43,192 bases of DNA. Source: Leishmania mexicana MHOM/GT/2001/U1103 (Eukaryota; Euglenozoa; Kinetoplastea; Trypanosomatida; Trypanosomatidae). Positions 9,490 to 21,400 of the stretch are shown piece after piece. A program made the translations under genes and the position numbers. Under the pieces are notes generated by a model. That model ran no database searches. It was given only the letters and a program-made list of their open reading frames with translations, and had not been told where the DNA came from. Each line of letters begins with the position of its first letter. The stretch's first letter is position 1. The stretch covers positions 1,480,825 to 1,524,016 of the forward strand of contig NC_018335.1 of assembly GCF_000234665.1 (NCBI RefSeq), written 5' to 3'.

Positions 9490-12400
9490 ATGAGCTTCGC
9501 AGGGATCGACAATTGGATCGGCCCCTTGCCGGGGCTGCGGAGCACACCCCCGCCCCAGATAACCCTGCTGGGCGACACGGCGACAGCGACGAGCGCCGGC
9601 GACACCGTGCCGGCGCGGTCCACGACGTACGAGGCCCAGTACGTAGAGTGCGCGCCATACCAGAAAGGTACCATGTGTATACAGGACCCAAGCGGCGAAA
9701 ACAAAGGCACCATGGAGCTTGACACCGTCTCTCTCTCCCAGTTGTATGCCACAGGGTATCGTATGTACCGCAAAAAGCACCAGCCGGATTCAAAGCAGAA
9801 CTTTACTCTGCCAACCTCCCCGCCAGACTTCGACGGTGACGCACCGATTGATCCGCAGACGGTTGTGCGGCACGTGCGCAGCTTAGCCAATGCCTATAAC
9901 AGCGTCACTCCGACCCCGCCACCATTTCTCATATACGAGCAGGTAATCCTCGACGCTCAAGACGCCCTCAAGACGACGACAGAGGAGTCGAATCAGAGCA
10001 CCGTCCTGCGAAACGACGAGTCGCAGAACTCGCCGGCCCCGCACACCGCGGATAACTCGATGGGCGATCTCTTCGTGTACTCCTCCACGTTCTGCTCGCA
10101 GCTGCAATCCGACGCACTGATGATATCGGTGAACTTGCTGAATGGTATGCAGTTGCACGTGCGCTCATTGCAGCTTCTGTATCAGCGTCTCTTGTCCGAT
10201 GCAAACCTTTCCCGCGCGCTGGCGCCGTCGGTTGTGAAGGAGTTACTCACTCAGCTGGACATCTCTGTCAGGGAGGCGACGCCGCCGTCGGCGCAGGTGA
10301 TGGAGCGGTGTGCCATTGCGGGTCTACTAGTCGGCCGCCGCCACCAGCTGGACGAGGTACTGCGCTACGCCGACATTCTGGAGCACCTCACCATCACCTC
10401 AGCCAGCATCGTGCCGGTGGCGGTCCCGCACGCACGCGAGATTGTGCAGTCCTTCTCACTTCATGCGGCGGACATCTGCCCCATCCCGTCCCCGATCGAC
10501 TGCTTTCAAGATGAGCCCATCAAGATGAAGATGGTGCTTGGCGAGGGAACAGGGGTGCAGAGGTTTTGTGTGAGCCCCAACCAACAGTACCTTGCCACGG
10601 TCGGCTCGAAAAAGGTAATGATGCTAAACCTCTCGACCGGCTCCTTACACGCTGAGCGGGAGCTTCCAGAGGTGGTGAGCGGCTGCTGGAATGCAACGTT
10701 CTCCGAGGACTCCACGCACCTCGTCTGCACTGATGCGAGTGGGCTGCGCCACGCAGTTCTTACAACGGACCTGGCAACGAAGGAGGATCGCATGACGGAG
10801 TGCGTGTCGCTAGTGACGGACTACCACAAAGGCGTGCTGGAGACGACGCCGTCGCCGCTACTGCCATCCGGCTCCACTGCGTCGCTGCATATGCTAGAAG
10901 CGAACGCCAAGGCTTACACGGCCTCCTTCAGCCGCCCCTTCCCCGACTCCGTCGACTGCTTCTCTCTCTGCGCGCACATCTACAACGACTGCGCTGGCAC
11001 GCTTATTCACATCGTTCCCGACACCGGGGAGGCGCTTTCTGTGGAGGTGAGCGGCAACTTGCTGAGGTTGCGACAGGGCTCCAGTGTGTGCCGGGGTGTG
11101 CTGCCCTCCACCAGCCAGTGGTACTTCTTACACGCGCATTGGTCCAGAGGCGTGTGGGTCGTCAGCGTCAACTTCTCCATTATCGAGCTGAGTGGGCCGC
11201 ACTACACGCAGTCGCAGACCATGAAGATCAAAATGGTCGAGTGCCTGCGCTGCACCGGCCACTTCGGGTCTATGGCGCTGTGGAGCGGCGCGAACGGCCC
11301 GGCAACGGTGCGCCGGTTCTTCCAGGAAAGAGTGGTCGACAGCTCGGTGGCGCCGCTGTTTGTTCTCCCCATGGACGAAGGAACAGGAGCGTGGCTGAAG
11401 GAGACGGTGGGGCGCCAATGCTTATCTCTGAACACCAAGCCATTCACGTGGGACTCTTCCGTGGTGGTGCCGGTCGCCACAACGAACCTCTGCACGGTGC
11501 CGCTAGACGACCGGGTTCTTCTCTCCGGCCGGGTGCTGAAGAGCGCGTACCGTCTGTTTGTGATGCTGCCACCCGCAGAGAAAGGCTCCGACGATCTTGT
11601 GGCTGAGGTGGACCGCGAGAGCAACCACATAGTGCGTGTGTATCAGTGCCCACGCTCGTGCAGCGAAAACGCGTACGCCATACTTGGCGACGAGTCTGAG
11701 CTACTCGTCTACCAGCAGCGCTTTTCCACTTTCAGCTCTGTTCGCCTCTTCACCCGCCGTCGAATGGAGAAGGAGCTGGCGTTGTGCAACCCAAGTGAGG
11801 CGTGCCCGTGCCTCGGCTCAGCGCCATGGCTGTTGCAGGAGATCTATCGCTGCATCTACACGGAGAGCTATGAACTGGAGCGCGTCCTTCCAGAGAACTC
11901 GCCGCTGTCCTTCTGCACCCTTAGCTCGTTGGCGCAGGCACTGCGCGTCGTAAAGCCGTCCACGCCACCGCTGAAGGTGCTAGCGCTCATGTCGCTGACA
12001 TTGGTGCACTTCCGCCGTCTTGCTACGCTCAACGACACCCGCATTTCCGACATCGCCGCATCGCTGAAGGTGTCGTGCAGCACTATCATGGAGCTCTTTA
12101 CGGAAAAAGCATTCTTGGAGGTGACATACAAGCTCTACCGAGTAGCAACTGCGTGGTCTCTCACCGTCGAAGACCAGGCAGAGATGCTTCTGCACATGGA
12201 CTCTGGCGAGCACGCTGACCTGCAATGGAGCTACTTCTCGCGAGAGCGTGTTCACACTGTCATTCGCCACGTTGTGCAGCATCGTCCAGAGGACATCGTG
12301 TCGGCCGCGAAGAATCTCTTGCACCAGTGTGAGCGGGAGACCACCAGCGATCCTGGTGAGCCGAGGTCGGCGACGCACCTTATGACGTCCTTCGTGCTTG

Positions 12401-15400
12401 CTGTCATGACTACCCTGCCCACGCACGCCGCGGGCAAATCGGAGTCGTACGTGAGTCAGCTCCTGGAGCTGTTTGTCGACTACATGTTCCACTGCAAGTC
12501 TCTCTTCACCCCTGCACGGATCGACGAGCAGCCGAACTCAGTCCTTCTCACCGGTGTGCTGCCGCTCTTCGTGACTGTGGCGAACGTGTGCCCGGCAGCC
12601 GTCTCTACTGACACACAGGAGCATCTGCTGGAGCTGTGTGACCGTCTGCGGGCGGTTCCGGCCAGTCCAGAGCAGGTGGTCAGCTTCTCCACCCACGAGG
12701 CGTACGACATGTACGTGCCAAACAAGGAGGACACCGGCATCTGGCGCCTGTGTCTCGACTTTTCCACCGCACGAAGCGTGTCCCTCATCAAGGAGGCCAG
12801 CAGCCCACCAGTGTTTGTGGTGCAGTCGGACGCGCAGAATGGCAAACCTGACAACACAGTGATGGACGAGTCGAGCTCCTTCAAGAAGCTGGACGGTGGC
12901 GTGCTCCACATTCACGGTAAGGGAGAAAACAGCTTTACGGCCATCGCGCAGTACGATTTTGTGCTTGACGTCTCGCTGGCCTCCGTAATGCGCGAGGCGA
13001 TCTTGCGAGTGCTGCTGGCCGCCGCAGCGGAGCTGATGCAGAAGCCACCGACGTCCTCCGAGATCGTCATTGCCCCGCTATTTCGGTATGGGCTAACCAC
13101 AAGTGTACTGGCCGCCCACAACGTCGATATGCATGGCGTACCGCACCAAAATATCTTCGACTTTCCGCTGCGGGTTCTGGAGGACAGAGACGAGGGCAAG
13201 GAGTTTGTCGATGAGGTGACTAAGGCGATGCGGGGTTCCATTCTGCCATCGATGCGGCCCGCCATCCGCGCGCTGCTGTCGATCCTTCTGCATTGCGGGC
13301 TGACTCGCGGACAAGCGGAGGACGAACTGAAGCTGCGCTGGTTCAGCGGGGAGTGGAGCACGAAGCTTCAGGGCAGCACGAAGGAGCAAACGATCGTCTT
13401 CCTCACATCGCTGGCGCGCTGGATGATGGAGTGCGTTTCCTTTGAAGGTGACGGCGCGACACCGATGTGTGGTCGCCGCACCTCAGTTCGGCTCGAGAAC
13501 CCCATGAACTGCTCGAGGTCACTGTCAGAGCGTCGGGGATCGACGAGCTCGCGCCGCAGCGTCGTGAAGCTGTCATCGCAGAACGACTCGCTAGAGCAGG
13601 TGCGCTTGTTGCTGGCGAAGGGGATTACACCGTTAATGATTCAAGAGGACTTGATCAGCCGCGCACGCGCGGCGCAGAACATCGCAAAGGGGCTCCAGCT
13701 GCTGTCGCGTCTGCTGCAGATCCACCCGGCCGGCCTGACAGAGGACTGTCTGACGAAAGCGCTGCGCGTCCTGTGTGCCTTCACGTGCACTGACAACTGC
13801 CAGCACTTCACGGAAGTGTTATGCGGCGCCGGGGTTGATGCGGAGACGGCTGTCCGTCGTGCATTTCACGGCGTACTCCACAGCTTCTTTGCTGTGCTCA
13901 AGAACTCCTCGAGCACGATTGGGTACCGGGCTGCCCTGACACAGAAGGCCTTCCAAGGGCGCGCGCTCATGCAGTTCCATGCCATTTTATGTCTCCCATG
14001 GGATGAGGCGGACTGCGAAGAATTCAAGCACAGCTTCGAGACGGATAACGACATTCTGAAGTTCTTGGAGAGCCAGATGGGCTCGCCCACGGCGCTGTCA
14101 GCGCTGACGTCGCCGTGGCGCCTGCGGCATGAAACATCTCGGCCTGCTGAGGACGTGGCAGCGGATCAGGAACAGGCGGTGCGGACGGAGCTTCTTGGCG
14201 CGGCTGATTTTACCTCCCTCAGCCGCGTCTTTCCGAACGGTTTCTCTGTGGTCATTCCAGCTATTCAAACAGCACGGTCGCAGTTCGGCGTCGTGATGGA
14301 GAAGGGCTCTGGGGCTGCCGTACTGGTGCGCGCTGACGAGGGATGGCAGCTGAACTGGAAGGAGGGGGTCCCGCGGGTGTACTACTACGAGGTGAAGATC
14401 AACTCTCCTATCAACAAGTTTGACGTGGGTGTGCAGCTGCCGCGCACGGAGCTCGCCCTCCGCGGCGAGGACCTGTTGCTCTCGTACAGCAGTCTTGGTG
14501 ATGTTCACTGGGGCGAGCAGGCTCAGCTGCCGCCTTTCACAGAGGGTGACACCGTCGGTTGCGGTATTGTGGCCACTTCGCGTCTTCTATTCTACACGCT
14601 CAACGGCCGCTTTCTTTCCTTTGCGGGGCGCGTCAACGTGCCCACAAACGCCAACGCGGACAGCGCGCTGCTGTACCCCGTCATCTCCTTCGATGATCGT
14701 AGCATGGTGCGCGTCGTGGTGAACTTTGGAACCGTTCCTTTCGCGTATGACTACCGCCAGCTGCACCCGGCGCTGACGATCGAGAAAGGCCCGACTTGGT
14801 ACCGCATCACCTCGACGGCTGAGATGGTGCTACACTACCTCACGGCTCGAGTGTGCGCTGTGCAGGAGTCGAAGAGCCACAGCGCCCGTGGCGCGCTGAC
14901 GCAGGTGTGCGATGTGGTATGCCGCCATGTGAACAGCGTCACTTCATCACTCATGAACATTGGGGTTGGCGGCTCCGCGAACAGCAACTCGACGACACGC
15001 GTGCAGCAGGCTGTAGCGCTGAGCGTTGCAGAGTACTCGATCATGGTGCTCATCTCCACCATTCGACACATCGCCACGCACGGTATTCTGCTGAGCGAGC
15101 ACATCAGCAACATGGTGTTCGACGCCGTCTCTATTCTTATGCTGCTACCGCTGCATTCTGTCCAGATCGCGACGATTGGGTTACTGCCGGACGTCATTGT
15201 GCACGTCAAAGAGGTCCCCGACGGCAAGGCAACGGGAAACTTGGTGTCTACCCTGTTTGAGAACGCTAACTGCGCCACCGATAGCGAGGACGTAATCCCG
15301 TTCGTTCCAATGTGGTGCGAGTGCGATGCAAGCGCTATGGCGATCGTGAACGTGCAGAACGCGCACATGCTGCAGGACGCGCAGCGCAGCATTGTGCTGG

Positions 15401-18400
15401 GCAATGTGCTGCCCCGCACAGGAATGGTGTCCTTCTCTGTCAAGGTGGCGAGGCGTAACATGTCGAAGGGACACTCGCTGAAGGGTGGCTACTTTATCGG
15501 AGTGTCCGTGGCGGGCCTGAGCCCGCTGACGCCGACGAGCAACTCGCAGAGCTGGAAGGCCGTCAACCCGCCTATTGTGTGGGCCATCCAAGACACATCA
15601 CCGCAGCTGCCGCATGCCACGAACCCCACCGTCAAGCTCAACAACTTCCAGCGCACCTTCGGCAACGCCGACATCATTCGAGTTGTGGTGGATCGCGACA
15701 AGCGGTGCATCGACTTCTACCGCGAGGGCGAGTTCCTGAAGACGCTGTTCAGCGGCATCCCGGAGGACATTGATCTGGTGCCGTTTGTGCAGCTTTACAA
15801 TGACGACGCCGCCGCCACGATTAGCGCCGGCACCATGACAGCCCCAATCACCGGGCCGATGCTGCTTGGCGCGGCCTCGGTCGATGTGCTGCGCTCTATG
15901 CTGACACTCGATCCTTTCCAATGCCTCGTCGCACAGCGTCTATGCGAGGAGCTTAGCTTCCAGCGGTTCCCGAAGGTGACGCTGCTGATCTTCAAAAGCG
16001 TGCCAGACCCGCGTCTGCTGCAGCTACGTAGCTCGGTGGGAGAGGAGGTGACGGTGACGGTGTCGCGACTGAACGATTTGCGCTGCAAGTTCACGCTTGG
16101 CGACAAGGCGAACTACGAGCATCTCTACAACATGCGCACACCGGCCAAGCCGCGGACGGTGTGTACTTTTGACATTGTTTTGCCGATCTCGCGGCTGACG
16201 GGGCTGTCGCGCTGCATCGACCACCTCATCGCCGCAGCAGAGCGCATGGTGGTGCCTCGCATCACGGTGGAGGCTCTCTGCTGTACGGAGCAGGATGAAC
16301 GCCGCAAGATCGTGCTCGAGGAGAAGGATCACTGGGACTTCCTCTTTCACGGGCTGCGCGTGGGCAGTTTCATTACGGTGCTGCGTCGGCTTCCCTCCAT
16401 CACCGCCATGCGTGCCCCACCGATCCCGCACGACTACACCTTCTCGGCGGCGCTCTCCAACCCAGGCTTTCTGCTGCCCTCGCACTACTGCGGACGTCTC
16501 GCCACAGTGCCGACCGGGGCAAAAGGGGTCTCGACACCGTTCATCGCGATTGCAGAGCCGGCCATTCCTGCGGGAGCAAAGGTCAGCATCCGATGCCAGC
16601 TGATTCGCGGGAATCAAGGCCAGATCCTCGGCGGTGGGTACTACTTCGGCGTATGCACGCCGAGCTTTCACTGGAAGCACAAGGACCTGAATGTACACAC
16701 GGGTGAGGTGTGGGCGCTGCACGACATGGATGACTCGCCGTGGCGACTGCGCCACCTGCGCCCCGACGCCACGTTTCCGGTGGCCGCAGAGCCCCGCTGC
16801 ATCATTGTCAGCGGCGACATCATTCGCCTTTATATTGACCGCAACGCGCGCGTCGTGCACGCCTTTCGCACGCCTGTGAACGGAGACGAAATACCGCTCG
16901 GGCTCATCTTTGACAACCTTCCGGCTGACGGCCCTCTTTACCCTTTTGTGAACCTTTTCAATACGGACGCGGTGGCCGTCTTCCTGCCTTCCAACAGCAC
17001 CGCGCCGGCCATTCGCCTGCCCTGCCAAAAGCTTCTGTACGCTCTGTGCACCTCAGACGAGCGTAAGGCGTGTGATGGGTGCAATTCGAACCTCGGCGAT
17101 GCGAGGGTGTCTGGCCGCTGGTTCAAGTGCAACGAGTGCGCTGACTACACGCTGTGCTCTAACTGCTTCTTGACTTGCGTGCATTCGAACCACAGCTTCA
17201 CCATGATGCATGGCTCGTCGATCGCCTACTCAACCACGACTCCGGCCACGGTTGAGCGCGGCATGGAGGTGACGATACCAGCCACGTCGGCCATGTACCT
17301 GCGCAGCAGCGGTTGCCGCATGCACGAGGCGAAGATGAACTGTGTCGCTGAGGCGGTGGAGGACAACGCACTCTGCGCCTGGGGTCTGATCAGCCAAGAC
17401 GGCTCTGAGCCGTTCTCTGTCGTGATCGACACTGTCGATGGAAGCCCTCTCTCGCCGGATGCGCCGGTGTTGGTGGGGCTTGGCCCGGCGCAGGAGATTG
17501 TCCAGTCGACGCGTGATAAGCTGCGCGACAAGTGTCTGGCGAACATCCCTACCATCGCGACGTACTGCAGCGACCCATCACTGCGGCAGCCGCTGGACAA
17601 CCGCAGCAGAGACCCGTACGGCTTCAAGCGCGGTTCGCGCATCACTCTCAAGTACGACGCCGCCGCAGGCAGAGTCACCATCTCGCGCGACTGGGTCGTG
17701 GTTGGCACGAAGTCTATCGCGCTGAAAGACAGCGAGAACGCCGTGCAGCCCATTGGCTGCTTTGTGTTGTTGGGCAAGAAGGGCACCACCGTCTCTGTCT
17801 TCCCGGAGCGCGCGTGCACGTTGACGACAACGGTGGAAGAGGTCACCGGAAACATTCTCAAGACGGTCGGCCGCGACGGCAGCGTCTGGTTTGTCACACG
17901 CGAGAACTGTCGCCTGCCGTTGACGCCGTGCCGCGGCTTGTTTCAGAAGAGCAGCCTGGGGTACATCTTGATGGATCACCGGCTCGCCCAGTGCCGCCGG
18001 CAAAGCTGGGACAACCGCCTTATCTGGGTTCAGGTGCTGGAGACAGAGGAGGTAGTGTCGGTGCCACTGCACCACTACCTCATCAACGAGAGCAGCGCCA
18101 TCTCCGAGGAGTGGTTTCTCTGCCGGCGTGACCGCAACGAGGGCGCAACAGTGGAGGAAGGCTTCGTCATGTCACGCCTTCTCCTCATCCTCTCGTGCCT
18201 ATGCGAGAATGAATCCCTCTCCCACCTGGTCTCGCTCCACCAGGAGCGGCTGCTGAGCATTACGAAGCGCTTGGCCACAGTCAATATCGAGAACGACGCG
18301 CCAGTCGACTCCCTGGACGAGATTCGAGCATCCGTCGCCTCCACAGCAAACCGCCGGCGGTGGGCTCTAGAGAAGCGCCACATTGCCCCATTTGTTCCAG

Positions 18401-21400
18401 TCCTCAACACGGACGAGCGGAAGCGGCGCTTCCACAACGGCACCCTCTTGCACACAGTCGACAGTGATGACGTTTTCGAGGTGACGTTTCGGCGCGGTGA
18501 GTCACTGACGGTGCGAAACACGCGTAGCGAGTCGATGTCGAAGGTGTCATACCGGCACTGCGTGCCGCTGAAGCAGTGTGGTGGGAGGGCTTGGTACACT
18601 CGGCGTAACGGGCTTCCGTGCAGTCTCTACGAGCACACAGTGCGCCTCAGCGACCCCACCAAAGCCTCGGAGAGTGTGCCGCTGCAGGACGAGTGGCTGG
18701 GCGAGGTCGTCTTCGCACGCGCGGCGAAGTCGCTCACAGTGTCTCTTTCACCAAACGGCATTGGCCGCGCCGACATTGCGCTGGGCACAACCGAGGAAAC
18801 GAGGTTGATTGTTGTGTACGAGCACAAGAGGTACGCTCGAGTCGTCCACCTCTTTATGCGCCTCTATAGCGCCGACCTGGAGTGCAAGCTAGAGCAGCTC
18901 GTGACCAGCAGCGGTGAAGGATCGTTGACGCCGACGCGTGACTATCAGGAGCTTGTCGACTTCCTCAACAACGCCGCCGCACCTGGGCACGACAAACCGG
19001 TGTTGGCGGGACAGGAGATATACTTTGGTATGGTCGGGTTTCTCGACGCGGAGGGGCTGCGGCTGAAAGGCGTGTTCCAATGCCACCAAGGCAAGGGCGG
19101 CACCTTCACTCTCAACTCGTGCCGCAGATTCGCTCTGCTCTCGTCCGTGTCGGAGAAGTGGATGGTGGAGCCGCTGCCGGACTGCCAGGACGCGTCGATT
19201 CCACCGGCCCCGCATCGCAATATGCCGGAGTCCACCCACCGCCTCGTCGTGCTGCTGGCACGCCACCTCTACCTCGTCACCTGCAGTCAGATCGAGCACC
19301 GGCCCGCCGACTTCCTCGACCATATTTTCTTCTTCACTAACCACCCACTCGCAGACATGCTAGTCTGCAAGGACGCTGGCACCCACCAGCTGAGTGTGAT
19401 GCTGAGCGAGGTGAACATCCGCATCACTGACCTGAGCGTGAAGCCGTGGGACGCCATCTCACTGGCCCGTCTCACCACCAACAGCCTCTTGCTCCGTCCT
19501 GAGGCAATCAACAACGTGCGTGAGCACCTATTGTGGGACTGCCTGCATGGCGTAGTGACGGCGGCTCACCGTTGCGGCCGCTACCACCGCCACGAGGTGC
19601 TTCGAAGTATCACCACCTTTGTGCAGACGAGGCTGGAGTACACCAGCATCTACCAGCAGCTCTTCTCTACGCTGTTTTCGAACGTGGAGCGGTGGGTGGT
19701 GGCGCTGCCAGAGGATAGAGAGATGAAGAAGGACGTCGCGGCAGGCATCGATCTTCTCCTCGCTCTCGGAAGCCCTCTAGACGACCAGATGCGCAAGATT
19801 CCGGTAGCTCCCCTGCACTGCCTCATCGATTTGTGGCGCTCTGTGACCGCCGAAGTGGCGCTGCCGCGCGTGGTGGATGAGCTTCACCTGGCGATCGATC
19901 CCGAGAGCCCTCCGGTAGACACGCTCTGCACCTTCGGCGACTACGTCCGACAGGAGCTAAAGGTGGGCAAGGTGACAAGCACGTGCGGCACGGCTGGAAA
20001 AGGGCACTACTACTACGAGGTGACGCTGCCGGATCGAATCACGTCCGCCTACGCGATCGGCTGGGGAACAGCGGTGCATAACGAGGTGCCAGGGCAGCAC
20101 GTCGGGAGTGACCGTAACAGTTTCGCGTACAATGGCAGCGACATCAACACACGCGATGGAAAGGAGGAGTACAAGATCCCCACGGAGAGCATCCCTGGAG
20201 CTGTTGTGGGGTGCCTGCTCAACGTGGAAGAGCGAACGGCGGCCTGGTCTCTGAACGGGGTGGTGGGACACTTCATCTCCATCCCCATCAGCTTCACGAA
20301 CAGCACGTCATTCTTCGCTTTCGCGTCGATCGGCACGTGCAGCGGAATGAAGGTGCGACTGCGCGCAAACGAGTTTGAGTACGCACCAGACGGCTACACC
20401 GACCTCTCCGGCCGTTTTGCGCGTCCGGTCGTGGACAGCTACAATCACAACCAGCGGAGCTTGATGGACCAGCAATCCTACACGTTCTACCTACACCTTG
20501 CGTCCTTTCTCTCCGACGTGGAGGACTACCTGGACGATCAGGCGGCGCAGAACCACACCGCCTCTCTGTCGCAACTGCCCGAGGACCCGTACAAGCTATT
20601 TGTGCACGCCTACCCGTTGCTTCAGTCGTACCCCCCGTCTGCGCTGCAACAGTTTGCGCAGGTGGTCGCGGTGACGGAAAGCTGCATGGCCACGGCGAAC
20701 AACTTTGTTGACCTGGACGAGGAGACTGTGACAGGGACGCTGTCGCAGGCGTTCCTGGCGATGAAGGGGCTCGTCCGCCGTTCCTTTCGCCAGCGCCTGT
20801 TGGTGAACGTGGCCCCGCTCGAGGCGGTGAGCACGGTCCCCACGGTCTTTGTGCGCGTGACGGATCTCTACTCTAGTCTGCCGCGCACAACGGAGAGTGC
20901 GCTGCGGCACTCCATTCTCGCGCAGCTGTACCGGCAAATCGGGTTCTTAACAGAGGAGCAGTGGGCGGTGTCCCCTCTTTTCAAGGTGAACCTGCACATT
21001 AGCGGCTCTGGGCACGCCCCGGTTGACATGGGCGGTCCGTACCGGCAGCTGTGGACCTTCCTGGCATTTGAGATGATGCAGCACCCTGACAAGTGCTACC
21101 CCAACTCTGACTTCCACCGTAACCCACTGTTTGTGTTTGTGAACAACTCGCAGCGCATTTCCCTCGTCCCGGACAGTCAGGCGAACTCCATCTACGACCT
21201 CAACCTCTTCACCTTCTTTGGCAAGATCATGGGACACTCGGCACGTGCCAAGACACCGCTCGACATCGACTTTTCGCCGTTTTTCTGGAAGTTCCTCGTT
21301 GACGACGAGTTGACGATCAAGGACTTTTACACCCACGTCGACAGTGTCGTGGAGGCCACCGTGAAGGACGACAACTTCCTCCTGAGCGGCGTCGCGGACG

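Noticed and set aside
10800..11606. A 268-codon plus-strand frame overlapping the HECT gene
   Set aside because: It is a shifted frame of the same coding sequence, Arg/Ala-rich and without motifs.
16024..17028. A 334-codon minus-strand reading frame inside the HECT gene
   Set aside because: It is antisense to a strongly conserved part of the ligase (SPRY-like region). It is His/Arg/Val-rich, as expected from the complement of GC3-rich codons, and has no domain.
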